Origin: Candidatus Bathyarchaeota archaeon
GTDB lineage: Archaea > Thermoproteota > Bathyarchaeia > TCS64
Assembly (NCBI GenBank): GCA_026394265.1
Contig: JAPKYO010000057.1
Location: forward strand, 1-12,764
Length of the DNA: 12,764 nt
Reading direction: 5' to 3'
A program made the position numbers and the translations under genes. Below, piece after piece: positions 1 to 6,267 of the stretch. The notes under the pieces were generated by a model. That model was not told where the DNA came from. It saw only the letters and a program-made list of their open reading frames with translations, and searched no databases. Each line of letters begins with the position of its first letter. Positions within the stretch are counted from its first letter, which is position 1.

Positions 1-1134
1 CACTGCAAGCAGGAGATCGTCGACACGATCTGCGACCAGGCTGGAAAACTCATACACGGCTGCATACACGTCGTCAACTACGAGCCATACGTCAAGCTCG
101 CCGAGGCGATGGTGAAGGTCACCCCAGGCAAGGGCAAGAAGAGGGCGATGTTCTTGAACAGCGGAAGCGAAGCCGTCGAGAACGCCATAAAACTCGTCCG
201 CCAGGGCACCAAGAGGCCGAACATCCTCAGCTTCGAGAACAGCTTCCACGGCCGCACATACATGGCCATGACGCTGACGGGGAAGTGGGACCCATACAAG
301 GTGGGTCTCGGCCCATTCGTCCCCGGCGTCTACTTCACACCATATGCCTACTGCTACAGGTGCCCGTTCCACTGCGAGTACCCGAGCTGTGGCTATGCAT
401 GCATCGAACACATCGAGCATAGTATCTTCAAGACCCAGGTCGATCCCTCGACCGTCGGCGCGATAATCGCCGAGCCGGTACAGGGCGAGGGAGGCTTCAT
501 CGCACCCCCACCCGAGTACTTCAAGGAGCTGAAGAAGGTCGCCGATGCGCATGGCATCAAGATGATAATCGACGAGGTCCAAACGGGCTTCGGGCGCACG
601 GGTAAGATGTGGGCCATCGAGCACTACGGCATCGAGCCCGACATCATGACGATGGCGAAGGCCATCGCCTCCGGGCTACCCCTGAGCTGCGTCGTCGCGA
701 AGGACGAGTTGATGAAGGACACCTACCCCGGCAGCTTGGGCGGCACATACGGCGGCAACCCCATCGCCTGCGCCACCGGCCTAAAGGTGCTTGAGATAAT
801 CAAGCGCGAGAAGATCGTCGAAAAGTCAGCCGCTATGGGCAAGGTCCTGCGCGGCAGGCTTGACGAGTTGAAGGACAAGTACGAGATCATCGGCGACGTC
901 CGCGGCCTCGGCCCAATGCTCGCCATGGAGTTCGTCACGGACAAAAAGTCCAAGACCCCCAACCCCGACGCGAGCAGCAAGGTCATAAAGGGCTGCCTAA
1001 GCAGCGGGCTGATGATCCTCAAGGCAGGGCTATACAACAACTGCGTACGCCTCCACCCACCGCTCACAATCGAGGAGGACATACTCAACTCGGGTATGGA
1101 CATCCTCGAAAAGGCGGTCAAGAAGGCCTCATAG
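1..1134 (+). CDS. Class III PLP-dependent aminotransferase (4-aminobutyrate aminotransferase-like), 5' truncated by the window edge
   Basis: The reading frame is open from base 1 and ends at TAG 1132-1134, so about 377 codons are visible. Homologues are usually about 430-450 residues, so some 60-70 N-terminal residues probably lie outside the window. Visible motifs are the PLP phosphate-binding NSGSEAVENAIK, the SFHGRT segment, the cofactor-ring Asp in IIDEVQTGFGRTGK, and MAKAIASGLPLS, whose Lys (codon 658-660) is the expected Schiff-base lysine. A Cys-rich insert (CYRCPFHCEYPSCGYAC, about 351-401) resembles what I recall from archaeal GABA aminotransferases. The family moves an amino group from an omega-amino acid to 2-oxoglutarate or pyruvate in the cytoplasm. 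The exact substrate (GABA, ornithine, 5-aminovalerate or similar) cannot be read from the motifs. No neighbour points to a pathway. Confidence 0.93.
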   Translation, partial: HCKQEIVDTICDQAGKLIHGCIHVVNYEPYVKLAEAMVKVTPGKGKKRAMFLNSGSEAVENAIKLVRQGTKRPNILSFENSFHGRTYMAMTLTGKWDPYKVGLGPFVPGVYFTPYAYCYRCPFHCEYPSCGYACIEHIEHSIFKTQVDPSTVGAIIAEPVQGEGGFIAPPPEYFKELKKVADAHGIKMIIDEVQTGFGRTGKMWAIEHYGIEPDIMTMAKAIASGLPLSCVVAKDELMKDTYPGSLGGTYGGNPIACATGLKVLEIIKREKIVEKSAAMGKVLRGRLDELKDKYEIIGDVRGLGPMLAMEFVTDKKSKTPNPDASSKVIKGCLSSGLMILKAGLYNNCVRLHPPLTIEEDILNSGMDILEKAVKKAS

Positions 1135-1148
1135 CCCCCCTCTTTCCC

Positions 1149-1157
1149 TTTTAATAC
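1149..1157 (+). promoter_or_regulatory. TATA-like box for endonuclease IV
   Basis: The sequence ttttaatac is centred about 27 bases before the GTG at 1180, the archaeal TATA-to-start distance. This supports a leaderless mRNA beginning at or next to the GTG and helps choose that start. No Shine-Dalgarno motif is seen. Confidence 0.55.
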
Positions 1158-1179
1158 CCCGACACCGTTTTTATCAAAC

Positions 1180-2019
1180 GTGAAGCTCGGCTTTCACGTC
1201 TCAATATCCGGTTCGATTGATCAATCCTTCGATAGGGCCCAGCTTCTCGGGTGCACGGCGTTCCAGATATTCACTCGGAACCCGAGGACGTGGAAGTCAA
1301 AGCAACTGGACCCCATCGAAGTCAAGGCTTTCCGTAGCAAGCACAGGTCGTCGAAGATTGGACCCGTTTTCTCCCACATGCCCTACCTACCCAATCTCGC
1401 CAGCCCAGACGAAACCATTTACAAGAAATCCGTAGACGCCCTCATCGTGGAGACCCAGAGGTGCAGCGAGCTGGGCATCCGATACATGGTGACCCACATC
1501 GGCAGCCACGTGGGCACGGGGGCTAAAAACGGGCAGGCGAGACTCATCCAGGCGTTCGGGAGAGCCGTCGACGAGGGCGGCCCGATGATCCTGCTGGAGA
1601 ACGCCTCTGGCTCCGGGAGCCACATGGGGTCGAGATTCGGGGACATATCCGACCTCATCAACGAACTAGGAAGCACGCGGGTGGGGTTCTGCCTCGACAC
1701 CTGCCACGCCTTCGCCGCCGGCTACGACCTAACAACGAAGAACGGACTAGACCAGACCCTACGCGAACTAAGAAATACCATAGGTTTCAGCAGGCTAAGG
1801 CTCGTTCACCTCAACGACTCCGTCGGCGGCCTCGGCTCGGGGATAGACCATCACGATCACATCGGCCTGGGAAATATCGGGAAGGAAGGGTTTCGCCAGA
1901 TACTCACGAGCCAGCTAGCGAAGAGGCCGATGATAATGGAGACGCCCGTGGATGATAGGCGCAGCGACGCCGAGAACATGGAGAAGGTACGGGAACTCGC
2001 CGGAGTCAGAACGAGATGA
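1180..2019 (+). CDS. nfo: Endonuclease IV (AP endonuclease)
   Basis: This 279-residue protein starts at GTG; the family is usually about 280. It cleaves 5' of abasic sites in DNA and trims blocked 3' ends during base-excision repair. All nine ligands of the trinuclear zinc site can be placed: His66 (SHMPYLPN), His106 (THIGSH), Glu140 (LLENASG), Asp173 and His176 (CLDTCHAF), His210 (VHLNDS), Asp223 and His225 (GIDHHDH) and Glu254 (IMETP). The SHMGSRFGDI stretch after Glu140 and IGLGNIG near residue 231 are family hallmarks, so it should be active. The GTG start gives the expected N-terminus MKLGFHVSISGS and sits just downstream of a TATA-like box. Its last 14 bases overlap the end of the convergent minus-strand gene at 2006-2242. 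Confidence 0.97.
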   Translation: MKLGFHVSISGSIDQSFDRAQLLGCTAFQIFTRNPRTWKSKQLDPIEVKAFRSKHRSSKIGPVFSHMPYLPNLASPDETIYKKSVDALIVETQRCSELGIRYMVTHIGSHVGTGAKNGQARLIQAFGRAVDEGGPMILLENASGSGSHMGSRFGDISDLINELGSTRVGFCLDTCHAFAAGYDLTTKNGLDQTLRELRNTIGFSRLRLVHLNDSVGGLGSGIDHHDHIGLGNIGKEGFRQILTSQLAKRPMIMETPVDDRRSDAENMEKVRELAGVRTR

Positions 2020-2242
2020 GCGTCATCTGCCGGGGGTCTGGTTCCCCTTTGCTGAGTATTACGCGCAGCGCAGTCGAGGCGCAGTCGATAAGCTCACGAT
2101 CAGACAGGTAGGGGTACATTCTCCTCCCCGCCCTGATTATCGGGTCGATGGTCTCGATGTTCCTCCTCTTCGACGCCGCCTCCTCACGCGTCGTCTGAAC
2201 GAGGCGCTCGACCATCGCTCGCTTAGTACCAACCTGCGCCAC
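2006..2242 (-). CDS. Small uncharacterised protein (78 aa)
   Basis: The frame opens with GTG at 2242 and ends inside the last codons of endonuclease IV. I do not recognise the family. Two things favour a real gene: codon use matches the neighbours (aag, agg, gag, atc and gcg dominate), and a TATA-like box lies upstream on the minus strand. The N-terminal half (residues 1-42) is basic and predicted helical, with VERLVQTTREEAASKRR. The C-terminal half contains YPYLSDRELIDCASTALRVI, which looks like a packed helical domain. There is no signal peptide, membrane helix or metal-binding pattern. A small nucleic-acid-binding or regulatory protein would fit the charge, but that is a guess. The convergent overlap with nfo says nothing about function. 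Confidence 0.65.
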   Translation of the reverse strand: MAQVGTKRAMVERLVQTTREEAASKRRNIETIDPIIRAGRRMYPYLSDRELIDCASTALRVILSKGEPDPRQMTLISF

Positions 2243-2278
2243 TGTGTATCAGCCTTGGAAATAAGGCAATTTCTGAGT

Positions 2279-2288
2279 ATATAAATAT
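2279..2288 (-). promoter_or_regulatory. TATA-like box for the 78-aa gene
   Basis: On the minus strand this reads ttatatttat/tatata-like, about 40 bases before the GTG at 2242. It would place transcription start near 2255 with a leader of about a dozen bases. An imperfect palindrome (2298-2318) lies just upstream and could be a regulator site. Confidence 0.45.
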
Positions 2289-2297
2289 AATGGCCTT

Positions 2298-2318
2298 ATA
2301 CCGAAATTACTTTGGTAT
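2298..2318. repeat. Imperfect 21-bp palindrome, possible operator
   Basis: ATACC at 2298-2302 and GGTAT at 2314-2318 are the outer arms of a 21-bp dyad with additional matching A/T pairs inside. It lies about 10 bases upstream of the TATA-like box of the divergent 78-aa gene, a position where archaeal activators or repressors bind. The role is inferred from position and symmetry only. Confidence 0.4.
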
Positions 2319-2495
2319 CATTTTCACTCACTTTTACTAGGGTTTATGGGTGCTTTTATTGAGCGTTATTTATTACCTTATATGAGAAAATAGGCTATAA
2401 TATCGCCTCATTAGTAACTGGGTAAACAGGTAACTCGGTGACATTTTTATCGGTCGGGTTGGTTTCATTATATCGCCTCCCAATCACGGGATAAG

Positions 2496-2504
2496 CTTAA
2501 AATT
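2496..2504 (+). promoter_or_regulatory. TATA-like box for tRNA-Thr
   Basis: The sequence cttaaaatt (continuing aat) lies about 27-35 bases before the mature tRNA 5' end at 2531, so transcription would begin at or just before the tRNA with almost no 5' leader. Confidence 0.55.
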
Positions 2505-2530
2505 AATCCTCCCTGTGCTTATGTTTGTTC

Positions 2531-2608
2531 GCCCCGGTGGCTTAGCCTGGCCAAAGCGTTTGCTTGGTAAGCAAAAGATCGCGGGTCCAAATCCCGCCCG
2601 GGGCTCCA
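2531..2608 (+). tRNA. tRNA-Thr (anticodon GGT), CCA encoded
   Basis: A complete cloverleaf can be drawn. The acceptor stem GCCCCGG pairs with CCGGGGC (2598-2604). The D stem GCTT/AAGC encloses a loop containing GG. The anticodon stem TTTGC/GCAAA encloses loop TTGGTAA with anticodon GGT. The variable loop is AGATC and the T stem is GCGGG/CCCGC. The discriminator is T2605, usual for archaeal threonine tRNAs, and CCA is encoded at 2606-2608. No intron is present. It reads ACC and ACU codons. One oddity is the T loop TCCAAAT, which has C rather than the almost invariant T at position 55. Confidence 0.97.
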
Positions 2609-2613
2609 CCATA

Positions 2614-2622
2614 ACATAAATA
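2614..2622 (+). promoter_or_regulatory. TATA-like box for the HAD phosphatase gene
   Basis: The sequence acataaata/c starts only a few bases after the tRNA CCA end and is centred 22-26 bases before the GTG at 2640. The HAD gene therefore probably has its own leaderless transcript rather than reading through from the tRNA. It also favours GTG 2640 over the in-frame ATG at 2658. Confidence 0.5.
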
Positions 2623-2639
2623 CCCTCGGACACCCATCC

Positions 2640-3341
2640 GTGTCAGCCTTGACCTCGATGACCATTAGGGGCGTTATCTTCGACCTCGACGCTACCCTCG
2701 TCGATCTCGGCGAACACGTGAGATGGAGGGAGGCACAGGCCGAGGTAGTCGAGGCATACCGCGCATGCGGGTGCAGCGACGACGACTTCGCCAAGTGTTC
2801 CACCAAGGGGCTGTTCAACCTGATGCACGAGATGGACACCCGGCTGGCAGCCACGAAGCCCGCCGAGGAGATGAAGAGGATACGCGAGGGCATCTGGGAC
2901 GTCCTCGACGACTACGAGATAGAGGGAGTCGAGAAGTGCGGCTTCATGCCCGGCACATTGGAGACCCTTGACTGGCTAAAGTCTAAGGGGATCAAGATGG
3001 GCGTATGCACATCTAACTCCGGCAAGGTAGCGGAACAGGTCCTGGCAAAGCTGGGTGTCTCGGAATACTTCGACTCGGTCATTGGCAGGACCGTGGGCCT
3101 CCTGATGAAGCCCAACCCGGACCAAGTATTGGCATGCTTCGAGAAGATGGGGGTTGACCCCCGTGACGGCGTCATGATCGGCGACAGCCACAACGACGTC
3201 TTGGCTGGGAAGGCGGCCGGCGCAAGGGCGATCGCGATACCCGTCTACTTTACCCGAAAGGAAGCGATGGATGCCGCGAAGCCCGACGCGGTCGTAAAGT
3301 CGATGAGTGAACTGCCCGAGGCACTCATCTCGCTCAGATGA
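2640..3341 (+). CDS. HAD-superfamily hydrolase, phosphoglycolate phosphatase-like
   Basis: This 233-residue cytoplasmic protein has the four HAD motifs in order. Motif I is DLDATL, with nucleophile Asp15 and general acid Asp17. Motif II is Thr124 in VCTSNSGK. Motif III is Lys157 in LMKPNPD. Motif IV is GDSHND, with Mg-binding Asp182 and Asp186. About 85 residues between motifs I and II form an alpha-helical cap (subfamily I type), as in phosphoglycolate phosphatase and beta-phosphoglucomutase relatives. It should remove phosphate from a small phosphorylated metabolite; the substrate cannot be told from sequence. The GTG start is chosen from the TATA spacing; ATG 2658 (residue 7) would also keep motif I. 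Its end overlaps the convergent rhomboid gene by 8 bases. Confidence 0.93.
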   Translation: MSALTSMTIRGVIFDLDATLVDLGEHVRWREAQAEVVEAYRACGCSDDDFAKCSTKGLFNLMHEMDTRLAATKPAEEMKRIREGIWDVLDDYEIEGVEKCGFMPGTLETLDWLKSKGIKMGVCTSNSGKVAEQVLAKLGVSEYFDSVIGRTVGLLMKPNPDQVLACFEKMGVDPRDGVMIGDSHNDVLAGKAAGARAIAIPVYFTRKEAMDAAKPDAVVKSMSELPEALISLR

Positions 3342-3993
3342 CGTTGAAAAATAGGCCGAACATGTAGAGTATTATCACGACGCCGGCGCCTATGGCGAGC
3401 CCCTTGATCGCCTTCTTGACATCGATCCAGAATGAGAGCATCGCGCCAGTAACGAAGCCGGCGATCTGAACATCGTTAGCAAGTATCCCCCCACTCGCCC
3501 AAGCGACGCTAGCCAACTCTATCGAGGCCATGAGCACACCGACCAGCACGGCTGGGAGCGGCACGACGAATAGCGACGTGCGCTTGAAGGGTGAGAGCAG
3601 AAACAGGGTCGCGAGCACGCCGAAGACCGCCCCCGAGGCCCCGACGAAGACCTCGGTGGACGCCGGGTTGAGGATCACGTGTTCGAGTCCCGCGATGACG
3701 CCGGAGGCGAGGAAGACTATGCCGAACCTCGCGGAGCCTATCTCCCTCTCCATGATGGTCCCAACGCCCCAGAGGGCGAAGCAGTTGAGGATGAGGTGCA
3801 CCCAGTCCGAGTGTATGAACATGTAGGTGACGATGCTGACCACACGCATCCCGTGGGTGAAGTAGCTCGCACGTAGGGCGTACTCGTCGAAGAGGACGCT
3901 CGTGGCCGAGGTGATCGTGGCTTGGAACATTACGATGACCGAGACAACGATGATCATGTATGTCAGGAACGGCCTGCCCTCTTGCGACTTCAC
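3334..3993 (-). CDS. Rhomboid-family membrane protein, catalytic His replaced by Gln (possible pseudoprotease)
   Basis: This 219-residue, roughly six-helix membrane protein has the rhomboid fold signatures. TM2-type HLILN (His66, Asn70) gives the oxyanion residues, followed by a GxxxE-like segment (WGVGTIMERE). GASGAVFG carries the nucleophile Ser120. The last core helix reads ANDVQIAGFVTG, which lines up with ANGAHIAGLAVG of E. coli GlpG, so the catalytic His is Gln176 (CAG at 3466-3468, minus strand). Active rhomboids cleave membrane helices with a Ser-His dyad. Without His this one is probably inactive or strongly altered, and may bind or chaperone membrane clients as iRhoms and derlins do. 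The GTG start at 3993 lies about 28 bases from a TATA-like box; an internal ATG at 3957 would cut into the first helix. Confidence 0.92.
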   Translation of the reverse strand: MKSQEGRPFLTYMIIVVSVIVMFQATITSATSVLFDEYALRASYFTHGMRVVSIVTYMFIHSDWVHLILNCFALWGVGTIMEREIGSARFGIVFLASGVIAGLEHVILNPASTEVFVGASGAVFGVLATLFLLSPFKRTSLFVVPLPAVLVGVLMASIELASVAWASGGILANDVQIAGFVTGAMLSFWIDVKKAIKGLAIGAGVVIILYMFGLFFNVI

Positions 3994-4016
3994 GGGTGAA
4001 CGATGAGCACGCTACC

Positions 4017-4024
4017 CCTTTAAG
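4017..4024 (-). promoter_or_regulatory. TATA-like box for the rhomboid-family gene
   Basis: On the minus strand this reads cttaaagg, 24-31 bases before the GTG at 3993, fitting a leaderless transcript. The long inverted repeat at 4034-4092 lies directly upstream. Confidence 0.5.
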
Positions 4025-4033
4025 CGATTCGGG

Positions 4034-4092
4034 GCGGCGGGGCTCATGGAAAAGTTGTGTTACTCAAGAAAACTGGTATGAGAGCCCGCCGC
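4034..4092. repeat. Long interrupted inverted repeat (59 bp hairpin)
   Basis: The left arm GCGGCGGGGCTCAT (4034-4047) pairs with the right arm ATGAGAGCCCGCCGC (4078-4092). The outer 8 pairs are GC-only, followed by a small internal loop, then 5 more pairs (CTCAT/ATGAG). AGTT/AACT can extend the stem inside the apical region. It sits between the stop of the candidate 43-aa ORF and the TATA box of the rhomboid gene. No T-run follows on either strand, so a simple terminator is unlikely. It could be a protein-binding dyad or a folded RNA element. Confidence 0.6.
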
Positions 4093-4113
4093 GACGCCTC
4101 TCCCCAACTTAGA

Positions 4114-4245
4114 TTAATCCTCTCGCCTTCCCGTGAAAGGCTTCTTCGTCTTTCGAATGGTCTTCAAAGCATCTAGAAGTTTATCGTCCCGCTTCTCGGA
4201 TTCGGTAAGCACTCTGTAACCTCTCTTTTCATCTTTCATCTTCAT
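4114..4245 (-). CDS. Candidate small basic protein (43 aa), uncertain
   Basis: An ORF from ATG 4245 to TAA 4114 encodes 43 residues, starting MKMKDEKRGYRVLTESEKRD and ending TKKPFTGRRED. It is highly charged with a Lys/Arg excess, has no hydrophobic segment, and matches no family I know. Support comes from GGAG about 11 bases before the ATG and a TATA-like cttaaacc at about 4283-4290 on the minus strand. Against it, third-position GC is only about 53% (23 of 43 codons), lower than in the neighbouring genes. It could be a real small protein, a decayed gene, or chance. It occupies a 375-base gap otherwise explained only by promoters and the 59-bp hairpin. Confidence 0.4.
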   Translation of the reverse strand: MKMKDEKRGYRVLTESEKRDDKLLDALKTIRKTKKPFTGRRED

Positions 4246-4315
4246 CGATTGTAACGCTCCACTAATCTACTACGGGATGGTGGTTTAAGAACTCGTTTTC
4301 TTGTCTGAAATGAAC

Positions 4316-4324
4316 ATATTTTTA
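4316..4324 (+). promoter_or_regulatory. TATA-like box for LysRS
   Basis: The sequence atattttta places transcription start near 4346, giving a leader of about 23 bases before the TTG at 4369. The leader contains gaggg and aagga, possible weak ribosome-binding sequences. Confidence 0.5.
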
Positions 4325-4368
4325 CACTACTGTTATGGCTTACAATAACGGCGAGGGCTGAAGGACAC

Positions 4369-5982
4369 TTGACTGAGCATAATGTTTCGCCCAACATCAT
4401 CGGTAAGGGCACGTGGTATGACAAGGCCGCATCTGAGCTGATAGAGCGCGAGAAGAGGCTCGGCAGGAGCTTGAAGCTCATCAGGACGGAGAGCGGCCTC
4501 GGCGCCTCGGGCTTCCCGCACATAGGGAGCCTCGGTGACGCCTTGCGTAACTACGCCGTCGCCCTCGGCTGCAGGGTACAGGGCTACGACGCGGAGCTCA
4601 TAGCCTTCAGCGACGACAAGGATGGTCTCAGGAAGGTGCCCGTTGGGATGCCGAAGGAGCTTGAGAAATGGCTCGGCTACTCCGTCAGCACCATACCCGA
4701 CCCCGAAGGCGACTGCCACAAGAGCTTCGGCGCCCACATGACGAGCCAGCTGCTCGCCGCCCTCGACACCGCGGGCGCAGACTACCACTTCATGAGCGGC
4801 TTCGAATGCTACAAGCAGGGCGTCCTCGATGAGGAGATACTCGCCATCATGAACAACCACGAGAAGGTGGGGAAGATAATCGAGGACGAGATTGGGCAGG
4901 AGAAGTACACGGAGGAGCTCCCATACTTCGTCGTCTGTGAGAAGTGCGGGCGCATCTACACGACGCACGCCACAAAGTACCACCCCGAGTCACACAGCAT
5001 CGAGTACGAGTGCAACGGCATGGAGGTCCGCGGCAACTGGCTTGAGGGCTGCGGCCACAAGGGCGAGGTTGATATCCTCTCCGGCAACGGCAAGCTCAGC
5101 TGGAAGGTGGAGTTCGCCGCCCGTTGGAGGGCGCTCGACATACGCTTCGAGGCATACGGCAAGGACATCGCGGACAGCGTCAGGGTCAACGACCGGATAT
5201 GCCGCGAGATACTCGGCTGGGAGCCACCCATGCACGTCCAGTACGAGATGTTCACAGACCGCGGCGGCAAGAAGATCAGCAAATCCGCGGGCAACGTCTT
5301 CACCCCACAGGTCTGGTATCGCTACGGCTCGCCCCAGTCGTTGAACCTCCTAATCTTCAAGCGCTTCGTCGGCACCAAGAACGGGAGCGTCGAGGACATA
5401 CCCACGCACATGGATGAGCTGGATGATGTGGAGGATGCCTTCTTTGGGAAGGTGAAGATGCAGGACGAGATGGAGAAGGCGCAGGCTTCGGGTCTCTACG
5501 AGTATTGCTGGATGCTGAAGCCGCCGAAGGAGATAGAGGTGCACGTCCCCTACAACCTTGTCCTGAAGCTCGCCCGCCTCGCCCCCAAGGGCTCGGAGAC
5601 GGAATTCATCACCTCCAAGCTCAGGGAGTACGGGTACCTCGACAAGACGGTGAACGGGCTCGAGAAGAGGATCAGGTACGCCCTTAACTGGGTAGAGGAC
5701 TTTGCGGAGGAGCTTCCGGAGGTCAACCTCACGGAGCAGGAGGCAACAATAATCGGGGCGGTTATAGCCGAGCTCAGGAAGGCGAATACGCCGGAGGAGT
5801 ATCAGGGCGTCGCCTTCAACGCGGCCAAGGCGAACAACTGGAAGCCCCGGGACGTCTTCCCCGTCGTTTACCGGGTTCTTCTCGGTAAGACGCAGGGACC
5901 CAGGCTGGGGCCATACATATCGTTGATCGGAAAAGATGGCGTTATCTCCGAGCTGGAGAACGCCGTTAAAAAGAGGGACTAG
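4369..5982 (+). CDS. lysS: Lysyl-tRNA synthetase, class I
   Basis: This 537-residue enzyme attaches lysine to tRNA-Lys. It is the class I type common in archaea and unrelated to the class II bacterial/eukaryotic LysRS. The Rossmann signature HIGH appears as PHIGSLGD (His51-Ser54) and KMSKS as KKISKSAGN (Lys302-Ser306). Between them, CEKC (190-193) plus later Cys/His residues (Cys215, EGCGH 226-230) form a zinc-ribbon-like insertion. The helical C-terminal half from about residue 350 fits the anticodon-binding domain. Length is close to the family norm (about 520-540). The start is TTG: no in-frame ATG or GTG exists upstream, and the next Met is beyond the HIGH motif. The last four bases (CTAG) also carry the stop codon of the convergent tautomerase gene. 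Confidence 0.97.
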   Translation: MTEHNVSPNIIGKGTWYDKAASELIEREKRLGRSLKLIRTESGLGASGFPHIGSLGDALRNYAVALGCRVQGYDAELIAFSDDKDGLRKVPVGMPKELEKWLGYSVSTIPDPEGDCHKSFGAHMTSQLLAALDTAGADYHFMSGFECYKQGVLDEEILAIMNNHEKVGKIIEDEIGQEKYTEELPYFVVCEKCGRIYTTHATKYHPESHSIEYECNGMEVRGNWLEGCGHKGEVDILSGNGKLSWKVEFAARWRALDIRFEAYGKDIADSVRVNDRICREILGWEPPMHVQYEMFTDRGGKKISKSAGNVFTPQVWYRYGSPQSLNLLIFKRFVGTKNGSVEDIPTHMDELDDVEDAFFGKVKMQDEMEKAQASGLYEYCWMLKPPKEIEVHVPYNLVLKLARLAPKGSETEFITSKLREYGYLDKTVNGLEKRIRYALNWVEDFAEELPEVNLTEQEATIIGAVIAELRKANTPEEYQGVAFNAAKANNWKPRDVFPVVYRVLLGKTQGPRLGPYISLIGKDGVISELENAVKKRD

Positions 5983-6161
5983 TTGCCGTAGGGTTTGCCT
6001 GCGCTTCCCCAGTTGTACTTCTCGATGTCGTAGAAGACGACGCTGACGGCCTCGGGTTTGCACCCTACTGCCTCGCACATCGCCTTCGTGAGGAGCTCCA
6101 TGGTCTTGGCCTTTGTGGCCTTGTCCCTACCGGCGTACCATTTGACTTCTATCCACGGCAT
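5979..6161 (-). CDS. 4-oxalocrotonate tautomerase-like small protein (60 aa)
   Basis: The protein begins MPWIEVKWYAGR. After Met removal it has the catalytic amino-terminal Pro1 and the substrate-binding Arg11 of the 4-OT family, and near the C-terminus the YNWGSAG segment containing the conserved Trp50. Canonical Arg39 is Ser here, so the true substrate may differ from 2-oxoacid dienols. Length matches the family (about 60), which usually assembles as hexamers of beta-alpha-beta units in the cytoplasm. The start at ATG 6161 is supported by GGTGA on the minus strand 7-11 bases upstream. Its stop codon overlaps the LysRS stop in a shared CTAG. No degradation pathway is encoded nearby, so the physiological role is open. 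Confidence 0.88.
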   Translation of the reverse strand: MPWIEVKWYAGRDKATKAKTMELLTKAMCEAVGCKPEAVSVVFYDIEKYNWGSAGKPYGN

Positions 6162-6267
6162 AATTCTTCACCGTGAATACAGGTGTCCCCCGTGCTGTTA
6201 TGAAGGTTGCGAGCGGCGGGCTCCAAACTCAAGATCCTCATCACTGGTTCAGAAGGGCAAAGTCATC

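Larger units (their letters stand above)
2243..2495. other. AT-rich intergenic island upstream of tRNA-Thr
   Basis: This gene-poor stretch differs sharply from its GC-rich surroundings: bases 2281-2400 contain 36 G/C out of 120 (30%). It holds the TATA box and palindrome of the minus-strand 78-aa gene, T-rich tracts on the plus strand, and two exact copies of atatcgcctc at 2400-2409 and 2470-2479. Only very short ORFs occur; one of 31 codons (2373-2468, minus) has GGGAGG just before its ATG but atypical codon use. No convincing gene is seen. It may be a regulatory region or a remnant of foreign DNA beside the tRNA. Confidence 0.6.

Noticed and set aside
2373..2468. 31-codon minus-strand ORF with GGGAGG before the ATG
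   Set aside because: Codon use is unlike the genome's, no family is recognisable, and the SD-like bases belong to a 10-bp repeat. Kept only as part of the AT-island observation.
2531..2608. tRNA-Thr as an integration site of a mobile element
   Set aside because: No duplicated tRNA 3' end, integrase or other mobile gene is visible in the window.
4334..4360. 8-codon upstream ORF (MAYNNGEG) before LysRS
   Set aside because: Its ATG would lie upstream of the transcription start predicted from the TATA box at 4316-4324, and it has no Lys codons to suggest attenuation.
5350..6078. 242-codon minus-strand frame opposite LysRS
   Set aside because: Shadow of the high-GC3 LysRS gene; the LysRS motifs prove the plus-strand reading.
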